A stretch of 64,000 nt of DNA from Actinomadura citrea. GTDB taxonomy: Bacteria; Actinomycetota; Actinomycetes; Streptosporangiales; Streptosporangiaceae. Positions within the stretch are counted from its first letter, which is position 1. Each line of letters opens with the position of its first letter. The stretch spans positions 7,728,669 to 7,792,668 of the forward strand of contig NZ_JACCBT010000001.1 in the NCBI RefSeq assembly GCF_013409045.1, written 5' to 3'. Below the pieces are notes generated by a model. That model ran no database searches and was not told where the DNA came from. It worked only from the letters and a program-made list of their open reading frames with translations. The translations under genes were made by a program, and so were the position numbers. Below are positions 33,638 through 41,624 of this stretch, in pieces.

Positions 33638-35745
33638 CCGACCCTCGCCTCCAGCCGGAAGGATCCCTTTCCGTCGGCGCGCGCGCTGAGCGTTCCCCCT
33701 GCCGAGGCGAGCCGTGTGGTCAGATTTCCGATGCCGGCGCCGGGGGCGGTCCGGGGAGCCGCCGGGTCGAGCCCGTCGTTCTCCACGACCAGCCAGACGG
33801 CGCCGCCGTCCCGTCCGGTCGCGATGGTGCAGCGGGTGGCGGCGCTGTGGCGGAGCACGTTGGTCACCGCCTCGCGCAGGACCGTGCCGAGCACCGCCGA
33901 CACGGGCCCGTCCAGGACCGGGTGCCCGAGGACGGTCTCGACCTCGACCCCGGCGGCCGCGAGCACCGACCGCGCCGACGCCGCCTCCCCGTCCAGCGCG
34001 AGCTCGGCGTCCCCGCCGGTCGCGGTGCGCAGGTCCCCGCGGGCCTGCTCGGCCATGGCGACGACCTCGGCGAGCTCCGCGCGGGAGCGCTCCGGGTCGG
34101 CCTCGGCGAGCCGGCGGGCCAGCTCGCACTTGAGCAGGATCGCGGCCAGGCTGTGCCCGAGCAGGTCGTGCAGGTCCCGGGCGGCCCGCAGCCGTTCCTG
34201 GACGGTCGCCGCCCTCGCCAGCTCGTCCCCGGCCGCCCGCAGGTCCCGCACCAGCCGCGCCAGCCGGACGAGCCCGTACACCACCAGGCCCGTCACCAGC
34301 GTGCTGATCACGTAGTTGGCGACGGCCGCCGTGCCGAGCCCGAGCGCCCGCGCGGCGGCGCCGGTCGCCGCCATGCACGCCGCCGCGAGCGGGACGGCGG
34401 CCCATGCCGGGAGCCCGACCAGGAACGTCCCGGCGAGGAATCCGGCGACGCCCAGCCACGCCTTCCCGAAGACGGCGAGGGGGGCGAAGGCGAGGACCGC
34501 CAGGATCGGCGGCCACCACCGGGGCCGCCCGCGCCCGGCCCAGAGCAGCTGGACCGCCGAGATCAGCGCCAGCCCCGCGGCGGCGGCCGGCCACAGCGGC
34601 CCCCACGGAACCAGCAGCAGCCCCTTGACGGAGAACCCCGCCAGGACCGCGGCCAGCAGCGCGAGCGAGAGCCGGTAGGCCGCCCGGTCGGGCAGGCTCA
34701 CCGCGGGCTCCCCCGCCGCGACGGCGGCCTCCACCGCGAACCGGCCGTCCCCGTCCAGGCCGGCCGAGAAGGTCCCGCCCGCCGCGCGCACCCGTCCCGC
34801 CGCCGCGTCCAGCCCGTCCGCGCCGCGCTCGGCCGTCCGGACGCCGTCGTTGACCACCCGCAACCCGACGAGGCCGCCCCGCTCCGACGTCGCGATCAGG
34901 CAGGTCCGCGCGGCACCGGCGCGCACCACGTCCGTGACCGCCTCGCGCAGCACCGTCGCCAGCAGCGCCCCGGCGGGGCCGAGCGGCTCCCGGTGCCCCT
35001 CGCGCACCTCGGCCCGGACGTCCGCCGCCTCCAGCAGCGCCCGCGCCGCCGCCATCTCGGGGGCGAGCGACATGCTCCGCAGGCCGGCCGCGGCGGTGCG
35101 CGCCCTGTTCAGCGACTCCCTGGCCACCGCCAGCACGTCCGCGATGCGCTCCGGCCGGTCGAGCGCGTCCCGGCTGCCCGCGGAGATCGCCCGCAGGCCG
35201 TCGCCGAGCCCGCCGTCCAGCTCCGCCGCGATCCGCAGCCGCTCCCGCTCCACGGCCGCCACGGTGAGGGGCAGCCGGGCCGCCGCGACGTCGTCCGCCC
35301 GGTCCGCCAGCCGCGCCAGCCCGTAGACCACGAGCCCGGTCAGCAGGCAGGTGATCGTGACGTCGGCGCTCGCGCCGCCGCGCAGGGCGTCCGCGAGCGC
35401 CGCGCTCGCCAGGACGCAGGCGGCCGCCGGCCAGGCGCCCGCGAGCAGCAGCGACCCGACGACGAAGCCGAGGATCCCCGCCGACGTCCCGAACGCGATG
35501 ACGCCCGTGTAGGCGGCCGCCGCCTGAGCCGGCAGGCTCCAGCCGCCGCGCCGTCTCCGCCAGCGCGGCACGACCTGGACGAACTGGGCCAGCACGACCA
35601 CCACCACGAGGGCGGTCGCCGCGGCCACCCGCGCGGCGCCCTCCGTCCGCGCGGGCGCCGCCAGCGCGTACACCGCGGCGAACGAGGCGAGCACCACCCC
35701 GACGATCACCCGTGCCGACCGCGGCCCCGGTACCGCCCCTGCCAC
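33634..35745 (-). CDS. Tandem-fused NarL-type histidine kinase with a degenerate first module
   Basis: The protein has 703 residues, about twice the normal length. Two consecutive copies of a membrane block, a HisKA_3 helix and an HATPase_c domain are visible. The second copy is canonical: RLRAARDLHDLLGHSLAAIL with His526, LREAVTNVLRHS (N box) and GAGIGNLTTRLASAGG (G box). In the first copy the equivalent helix reads RLRIAAELDGGLGDGL, with Asp177 in place of His, and its ATPase part keeps LREAVTDVVRAG but lacks the G box. It looks like an internal duplication in which one half lost catalysis and may act as a built-in sensor or dimer partner. It partners the response regulator at 33032-33637. 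Confidence 0.88.
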   Translation of the reverse strand: MAGAVPGPRSARVIVGVVLASFAAVYALAAPARTEGAARVAAATALVVVVVLAQFVQVVPRWRRRRGGWSLPAQAAAAYTGVIAFGTSAGILGFVVGSLLLAGAWPAAACVLASAALADALRGGASADVTITCLLTGLVVYGLARLADRADDVAAARLPLTVAAVERERLRIAAELDGGLGDGLRAISAGSRDALDRPERIADVLAVARESLNRARTAAAGLRSMSLAPEMAAARALLEAADVRAEVREGHREPLGPAGALLATVLREAVTDVVRAGAARTCLIATSERGGLVGLRVVNDGVRTAERGADGLDAAAGRVRAAGGTFSAGLDGDGRFAVEAAVAAGEPAVSLPDRAAYRLSLALLAAVLAGFSVKGLLLVPWGPLWPAAAAGLALISAVQLLWAGRGRPRWWPPILAVLAFAPLAVFGKAWLGVAGFLAGTFLVGLPAWAAVPLAAACMAATGAAARALGLGTAAVANYVISTLVTGLVVYGLVRLARLVRDLRAAGDELARAATVQERLRAARDLHDLLGHSLAAILLKCELARRLAEADPERSRAELAEVVAMAEQARGDLRTATGGDAELALDGEAASARSVLAAAGVEVETVLGHPVLDGPVSAVLGTVLREAVTNVLRHSAATRCTIATGRDGGAVWLVVENDGLDPAAPRTAPGAGIGNLTTRLASAGGTLSARADGKGSFRLEARVG

Positions 35746-36426
35746 CCGTCCCCCCGCTTCCCGGCCCGAGGGCCGCCGTCCCCGCCGCCCGCGCCCGCGA
35801 GCGCGGGGCAGGGCGGCGTCCCATCACCTACCGGTATGCGCTCCACGCGCCTGAACGGCGGAGGGCGCAACGCAGGTGTGCGCGTTGCGGTCTCACACCT
35901 GGGGTCTCAGCACGTCGAACTCGCAGCCTTGCGCGGAGGGGTCGAAGCCGTGCTCGACCAGCCGGCGGACCCCCACCAGGCTTCGCGACGACCACCACGC
36001 GCGGATCACGTCGAGATCGACGTCGGTGCCGTACCGGGAAGGGCGGCGAGCGCGAGCACGGGCGCTCGACCTCCTGCACGCCGGCCATTATCGCGGCACG
36101 GCCACCGAGGTCGCCAAGGGGGTTCATCGCCCCGGTCCCCGAGTGGGAGGACCGCTACCGGTTGCGAGGCGGGTCACTGTCGTCGGGGTCGTTCGTCCCG
36201 CCGAAAGGCGGTAGGCCGGGGCCTTGCTGCTGAAGCGCCGAAAGCCTGCCCGAGGCCTGGGTCCGCTTGTCATGAAGCGGACTGCCGCGGAATGACCGGC
36301 GATTTCGCCGATGTCCCGGGGCGCCGGGCGCGCCGAGAATGTGCGCACTGGAGCCGGGTGACCGGCCCCGCCCCGTTTCCGGAGCCGGCCATCCGGCTCC
36401 GCCCCCCGGAACAGGAGCGAAACGAC
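35746..36426. other. 681-bp intergenic region with a possible gene remnant
   Basis: On the minus strand, 35893-36036 reads YGTDVDLDVIRAWW, then SSRSLVGVRRLVEHGFDP and ends CEFDVLRPQV with a stop. That looks like the end of a real but unrecognised protein, yet the frame upstream degrades into Arg-rich sequence without a start. I treat it as a probable decayed gene. The right end carries the hairpin and ribosome site of the cutinase gene. Confidence 0.35.
36381..36400 (+). promoter_or_regulatory. Hairpin just upstream of the cutinase ribosome site
   Basis: GGAGCCGG-CCAT-CCGGCTCC is a perfect 8-bp stem with a 4-nt loop. It ends 12 bases before the AGGAG (36413-36417) of the secreted hydrolase gene. 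It could be an operator or a structured 5' leader. Confidence 0.4.
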
Positions 36427-37302
36427 GTGCCCACCCTCACCGCACGCGCGGCGAAGACGGCGCTGGCCGCGGCGCTGACCGCGGCCGCCCTCGCCGTCCC
36501 CCAGGCCGCGCAGGCCGCCGACAACCCCTACGAGCGCGGCCCCGCCCCGACACGGCAGAGCATCGAGGCCCTGCGCGGCCCGTTCGCGACGTCCCAGACG
36601 AGCGTCTCGTCCCTGAGCGTCACCGGCTTCGGCGGCGGGACGATCTACTACCCGACCAGCACCGCCGAGGGCACCTTCGGCGCGGTCGCGGTGGCGCCCG
36701 GCTTCACCGCCGACCAGACCAGCATGGCCTGGCTCGGGCCGCGGCTCGCCTCGCAGGGGTTCGTCATCTTCACGATCGACACCCTCACCCGTCTCGACCA
36801 GCCCGACAGCCGCGCCCGGCAGCTGGAGGCCGCGCTCGACTACCTCACGCAGCGCAGCACCGTCCGGACCCGGATCGACACGACCCGGCTCGGCGTGATG
36901 GGCCACTCGATGGGCGGCGGCGGGACGCTGGAGGCCGCCGAGGACCGCCCGCAACTGCAGGCCGCGATCCCGCTGACGCCGTGGGACCTGCAGAAGAACT
37001 TCTCGGGCGTGCGCGTCCCCACCATGATCATCGGCGGCCAGGCGGACACGGTCGCGCCGGTCGCCTCGCACTCCCAGCCGTTCTACGAGAGCATCCCGGC
37101 GTCGTCGGAGAAGGCGTACCTGGAGCTGGCGGGCGCCAGCCACTTCGCACCCAACACCTCGAACACGACGATCGCGAAGTACAGCATCTCCTGGCTCAAG
37201 CGGTACATCGACAACGACACCCGCTACGACCAGTTCCTGTGCCCGGCGCCCTCGCGCGACCTCACCATCTCCGAGTACCGGGACACCTGCCCCAACTCCT
37301 GA
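36427..37302 (+). CDS. Secreted cutinase / PET hydrolase-like polyesterase
   Basis: The protein has 291 residues from GTG 36427, behind AGGAG. A Sec signal peptide (residues 1-30, ending AAQA) leads to a mature protein starting near DNPYERGPAPT. The hallmarks of actinomycete cutinases are present: GFGGGTIYYPTST, GHSMGGGGTLEAA with nucleophile Ser161, GGQADTVAPVASH with Asp207 and GASHFAPN with His239. The 46- and 32-residue spacings equal those of Thermobifida TfCut2 (Ser130, Asp176, His208). Trp186 (TPWDLQKN) matches the substrate-clamp Trp; the oxyanion residues are Phe93 and Met162. A C-terminal Cys pair (FLCPAP, DTCPNS) fits the family disulfide. Family members hydrolyse cutin, and several hydrolyse PET. 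PET activity here is not demonstrated. Confidence 0.92.
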   Translation: MPTLTARAAKTALAAALTAAALAVPQAAQAADNPYERGPAPTRQSIEALRGPFATSQTSVSSLSVTGFGGGTIYYPTSTAEGTFGAVAVAPGFTADQTSMAWLGPRLASQGFVIFTIDTLTRLDQPDSRARQLEAALDYLTQRSTVRTRIDTTRLGVMGHSMGGGGTLEAAEDRPQLQAAIPLTPWDLQKNFSGVRVPTMIIGGQADTVAPVASHSQPFYESIPASSEKAYLELAGASHFAPNTSNTTIAKYSISWLKRYIDNDTRYDQFLCPAPSRDLTISEYRDTCPNS

Positions 37303-37325
37303 TCCTGTCCACCGACCGGACCGCC

Positions 37326-38582
37326 TCACCTACCGGGCCGCCCGCCTCCCCGCGCGGGCGGCCCCTCGGCGTGCGGGCCGGGCGTGCCGTCCCCGGGGCC
37401 GTGCAGCCGCAGCGCGCTCAGTGCGAGGACGAGCTCGACCAGGTCGCCGGGCCGGGCGAGGGTCCGCCCGGTGAGCAGCTCGATCCTGCGGAGCCGGTTG
37501 AGGACGGTGTTGCGGTGGCAGAACAGCCGGTCGGCCGCGCGGGCCGCGGAGCCGTCGCACTCCAGCCAGGTCTCCAGCGTCGTCAGCAGGGCGTCGCGGA
37601 ACCCGGGGTCGACGTCCCCGAGCCCGCCGAGCGCCACCTCCCCGAGGCGTCCGGCGAGGCGGGGCTGGGACAGCACGAGGGCGTCGGGGAGCCTGCGGTC
37701 CAGGCGGGCGATCTGGTTGCCGGGGCCGCGGCAGGTCCGCAGCGCCAGCTCGGCGAACCAGCGGGCGCCGCCCAGCTCGGCGAGGTTGCCGACGACCGGG
37801 CTCACGCCGGCGTGTGACCGGGCGTAGGGGCGGACGGCGTCGACGAGGTCGTCGAGCTCGGCGGTGCCGAGCGCGACCAGCGCCACCTGGGCGTCGGTGC
37901 GCAGCCGCCAGATGAACCGCATCCCGCCGGTGTCGCCGGGCCGCCGGTTCACGCCGTCCCCGAAGCCGCCCTCGGCGCCGAGCATCACCACGGCGTAGCG
38001 GCCGGTCGCGGGCAGCCCGAGGACGGACGTGGCGGTCGCGAGCAGCCCGCCGTCGGCGCCCTGCCCGTCCAGGAGGGCGTCCACGATCGCCTGGACGCGC
38101 TCCTCGCTGCGCCGCGCGAGGTCCAGCTCGGTGCGGTGGTAGGCGGCGGCCGCCGCGCCGGACTGCTGGTCGATCGTGTCCCAGGTGCGGGTCGCCTGCC
38201 GGATCAGCGCCGCGACGTTCTCCGGGTCGTGCCGGCCGACGACCTCGACGACGGCCTCCCAGAACACCCGTCCGGCGAGCCGGTAGGAGCGCAGCAGCTG
38301 GTCGAGCGGCTGCCCCTGGTGCGCGCGACGCTGCCCGAGCCGCCGCGCCCATTCCAGGTCGGCGCGGCCGCGGCCCGGGTCCAGGATCGTCTTGAAGCCG
38401 TGCCCGAGCCCGGTGTGGCACATCTCCCACACGTCGTGGCGAAAGGCGTCGTCGCGGTCGCCGCGGTCACCGGAGAGGATCTCGGCGGTGAGCCGGTCGG
38501 CGAGGTCGGGCAGCCGGTCCGCGAGCCGCAGCACCGCCTTGCGCATGATCGTGCGATCGGCGTCCACCTGGCCGACGTTCAT
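37326..38582 (-). CDS. PucR/CdaR-type helix-turn-helix regulator
   Basis: Started at ATG 38582 behind GGAGGTGG it has 418 residues. A longer open frame has no coding bias. The N-terminal half resembles the RsbT-like/PucR sensory fold (RQATRTWDTIDQQSGAAAAA). A GGDEF-like middle follows, then HTH_30: LLTTLETWLECDGSAARAAD with FCHRNTVLNRLRRIELLTGR. Its 3' end is 23 bp from the stop of the convergent cutinase gene, and its start is divergent from the LuxR ATPase gene. Either neighbour could be its target; nothing in the sequence decides this. Confidence 0.87.
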   Translation of the reverse strand: MNVGQVDADRTIMRKAVLRLADRLPDLADRLTAEILSGDRGDRDDAFRHDVWEMCHTGLGHGFKTILDPGRGRADLEWARRLGQRRAHQGQPLDQLLRSYRLAGRVFWEAVVEVVGRHDPENVAALIRQATRTWDTIDQQSGAAAAAYHRTELDLARRSEERVQAIVDALLDGQGADGGLLATATSVLGLPATGRYAVVMLGAEGGFGDGVNRRPGDTGGMRFIWRLRTDAQVALVALGTAELDDLVDAVRPYARSHAGVSPVVGNLAELGGARWFAELALRTCRGPGNQIARLDRRLPDALVLSQPRLAGRLGEVALGGLGDVDPGFRDALLTTLETWLECDGSAARAADRLFCHRNTVLNRLRRIELLTGRTLARPGDLVELVLALSALRLHGPGDGTPGPHAEGPPARGGGRPGR

Positions 38583-38856
38583 CGCGGGCCACCTCCAGCA
38601 CCGGGCGCGCCCCGCACAACGCGGGGGCCTCATCGTGCCACCACGGGGGCGCACGGGCCATCCTGGGACGCCGACACTGTGCGCGCTCACAACCGGCGCC
38701 GGTCCGGATTGCGCCGCGTCCCCGAAACCGAAGCCCGCTCTGGACCGGTACGGGGTGCCCGTGTTGGTCTGAGGTCCCCTTCCCTTTTGAGACCCCGTCC
38801 AATAGTGGCTCCCACGGCTCCCGGGCGAGGGTGGTTCCCGCCAAGGAGGGACCGGC

Positions 38857-41607
38857 ATGGCACACGAACGGCTGCACGGACGTGAACGCGACCTTCAGGA
38901 GATCGAGGCGATGCTCGACCGGGCCCGGGACGGGCACGGCGGCGCCCTGGTCGCCGCCGGGGACGCCGGGGTCGGCCGGACGGCCCTCCTGGAGGCCGCG
39001 GTGCGCGGCGCCGGCACGGGCTTCCGCGTGCTCGGCACGACCGGCGTCCCCGGCGAGACCGGGGTCCCGTACGCGGGGCTGCACCGGCTGCTGCGCCCGC
39101 TGTCCGGCCAGGTCGCGCAGCTGCCGCCGGCGCACCGGGAGGCCCTGGCCGCGATCCTGTCCGGCGCGCCCCGCGCCGAACCGTTCGTGCTGTTCACGGC
39201 GGTGTGCGAGCTGCTGGGCCGGGCCGCGCGCAAGGAACCCGTGCTGTGCTGGGCCGACGACGTCCACCGGCTCGACGCCGGCTCGCTGGAGGTGCTGGCG
39301 TTCGCGGCGCGGCGCGTGGAGGACGAGCCGGTGGCGGTGCTGTTCTCCGTCCGCGACGGCGAGCCGGACGCGGGCGCCCTCGACGGCATCCGGCGGCTGC
39401 GGCTCGCGCCGCTGGCCGAGGACGCGAGCCGCCGCGTGCTGCGCGACGCGCTCGGCGGCGACCTGGACGGCTCGGCGGGCGGCGACCTGACCGAGGAGAT
39501 CGTCGACCTGGCCTGCGGCCGGCCCCTCGCGATCCGCGAGCTGGCCGGCGCGCTGACGTCCGGGCAGCTGTCGGGCGCCGCGCCGCCGCCACGGGCGCTG
39601 CCCCCCTCCAGTTCCCTGCGCGCCCTGCACCGGCGCCGCTACCGCGCGCTGCCCTCGGGGGCGCGGCGCCTGGTGCTGATGACCGTGGCGGAGGAGTGGC
39701 TCGGCGCCGCGACGATGGAACGGGCCGTCCAGGCGGACGGCATCGGCGACGGCGACCTCGACGCGGCCCGCGAGTCGGGGCTGCTGCGGTTCGAGGGCGA
39801 CGGGGTCACGGTCCGCAACCGGCTCGTCCGGTCCTCGCTGTGGGCGGACGCGACGCGCGAGGAGCGGCAGGACGCGCACACCCTGCTCGCCGGCGTCCTG
39901 GTCCAGGAGTGGCAGCGCCCGCGGCGGCTCTGGCACGGCGCGGCCGTGGCGGGCGAGCCCGACGACGGGCTCGCCGCCGAACTGGCGGGGGCGGCGGCCG
40001 CGGCCCGGCGGGCCGGCCGGTACGCCGACTCCTGGCGGATGTGGCAGCGCGCCGCGACCCTGACCGTCGAGCACGGCGCCCGGACGGACCGGTACCTGGC
40101 CGCCGCCGGGGACGCCTGGGCGAGCGGACGGTCGCGGCGGGCCCGCGCCATGCTCCGGCAGGTCCGGCCGCGCGGCTGCGACGGGACCCGCATCGCCCGC
40201 GCCGCCGCCCTGCGCGGCGAGATCGAGACGGCGGCGGGCTCCCCCGCGGCCGCGGTCCCCGTGCTGCGCGACGCGGCCGAGCGGCTCGCCGGAGCCGACG
40301 CCGGGGCGGCGCTGGACGCGCTGATGTGGGCCGCGGAGGCCGCCGACGCGTCCGGCGACCACCGCGCCCACCTGGAGATCGCCGAGCGCGCCCGCGCGCT
40401 GGACCTCCCCGCGCCCGGCCCGCGCACCGAACTGCTGCTCGCCCATCTCGGCGGCGTCGCGGCCGCGATCCGCGGCCGGTACCGGGAGGCCGCGGAACGG
40501 TTCGGGCACGCCGCGCGCCTCGGCCCGGACGTCGCGGACCCCGCCGCGCAGGCGTGGGCGGCGCTCGCCGCCCTCGCGCTCGGGGACGGCGCCCGCACCC
40601 GCGCGCTGGCGGCCGAGGCGGTCGCGTCGGCCCGGCGCTCGGGCGACGCGCCCGCCGAGTCGTTCGCGCTGGTCGCCACCGGGCGCTGCGCGGTGCTCCT
40701 CGGGCATCCCCCCGCGCCGATCACCGCCTGCCACGACGGCCTGCGCCTCGCCCGGGCCACCCGCCTGCACGGGCACGCCACCGAGCAGCTCGCCACCCTG
40801 GCCCTCACCGCCGCCTTCAACGGCGACGAGGCCAGGACGCGCGAGCTGCTGGAGCAGCTCACCGGCACCGCCGACGAGCGGGGCCTCGCCCGCGCGGCCG
40901 CCCTCGGATCATGGGCGCCCGCGTGCCTCGACCTCGCCGCGGACCGGCCCGCCGACGCGGCCGCGCGCCTGCGCCTGCCGGGCGGTGCCGGGCTCGCGCA
41001 TCCGCCGGCGCGGCTCCTCGCCGTCCCGCACCTGGTCGAGGCGCTGGTCCGCACCGGCGAGCACGAGCCGGCCGCGGGGGCCTACGAGCACTTCCGCCGC
41101 TGGGTGGACGGGATCGGCTCGCCCCCCGGACCGGAGGCCCTCGGCCGCCGCTGCCTGGCCCTGCTGGCCGGATGCGACGACGAGGCCGAGGAGCACTTCA
41201 CCGAGGCCCTCCGCCTGCACGAGGCCGCCGGCGCCGTGTTCGAGCTGGCCCGCACGGAGCTGCTGTTCGGGCACCGGCTGCGGCGCGGGCGACGCCCTCG
41301 CGCCGCCCGCGAGCACCTGCGCGCCGCGCTCCGCGTCTTCGAGCGCTACGGCGCCGCCCCGTGGACGGCGCAGGCCCGCGCCGAGCTGCGCGCCGCCGGG
41401 GAGACCGCGCCGCGGGCGGCGAGCGGGTTCGGCAAGCTCACCGCGCAGCAGGCGCACATCGCCCGGATGGCCGCCGAAGGGGCCACCAACCGGGAGATCG
41501 CTGCGCGCCTGCTGCTCAGCCCGCGGACGATCGACCACCATCTCCGCAACGTCTTCACCCGCCTCGGGATCCGCTCGCGCGTCGAGCTGGCCCGGCTGAT
41601 CCGCTGA
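38857..41607 (+). CDS. Large LuxR-family ATPase regulator (LAL) with altered Walker A
   Basis: The protein has 916 residues and starts at ATG behind AAGGAGG. The N-terminal STAND-type ATPase has AAGDAGVGRTALLEA, where the Walker A Lys is Arg, and Walker B VLCWADDVHRLD. A long helical TPR-like region follows. The C-terminal LuxR DNA-binding domain is LTAQQAHIARMAAEGATNRE plus LSPRTIDHHLRNVFTRLGIR. LAL proteins act as MalT-like activators of catabolic or antibiotic genes. The Lys-to-Arg change would weaken ATP hydrolysis, so regulation may not need it. A second LAL gene with intact Walker A lies at 48623-51310. Confidence 0.88.
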   Translation: MAHERLHGRERDLQEIEAMLDRARDGHGGALVAAGDAGVGRTALLEAAVRGAGTGFRVLGTTGVPGETGVPYAGLHRLLRPLSGQVAQLPPAHREALAAILSGAPRAEPFVLFTAVCELLGRAARKEPVLCWADDVHRLDAGSLEVLAFAARRVEDEPVAVLFSVRDGEPDAGALDGIRRLRLAPLAEDASRRVLRDALGGDLDGSAGGDLTEEIVDLACGRPLAIRELAGALTSGQLSGAAPPPRALPPSSSLRALHRRRYRALPSGARRLVLMTVAEEWLGAATMERAVQADGIGDGDLDAARESGLLRFEGDGVTVRNRLVRSSLWADATREERQDAHTLLAGVLVQEWQRPRRLWHGAAVAGEPDDGLAAELAGAAAAARRAGRYADSWRMWQRAATLTVEHGARTDRYLAAAGDAWASGRSRRARAMLRQVRPRGCDGTRIARAAALRGEIETAAGSPAAAVPVLRDAAERLAGADAGAALDALMWAAEAADASGDHRAHLEIAERARALDLPAPGPRTELLLAHLGGVAAAIRGRYREAAERFGHAARLGPDVADPAAQAWAALAALALGDGARTRALAAEAVASARRSGDAPAESFALVATGRCAVLLGHPPAPITACHDGLRLARATRLHGHATEQLATLALTAAFNGDEARTRELLEQLTGTADERGLARAAALGSWAPACLDLAADRPADAAARLRLPGGAGLAHPPARLLAVPHLVEALVRTGEHEPAAGAYEHFRRWVDGIGSPPGPEALGRRCLALLAGCDDEAEEHFTEALRLHEAAGAVFELARTELLFGHRLRRGRRPRAAREHLRAALRVFERYGAAPWTAQARAELRAAGETAPRAASGFGKLTAQQAHIARMAAEGATNREIAARLLLSPRTIDHHLRNVFTRLGIRSRVELARLIR

Positions 41608-41624
41608 TCCGGCCGGCGGCCGGA

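Noticed and set aside
33847..36426. Long plus-strand open frame leading into the cutinase gene
   Set aside because: It is antisense to the histidine kinase and joins the cutinase frame by chance. Signal peptide and ribosome site define the start at 36427.
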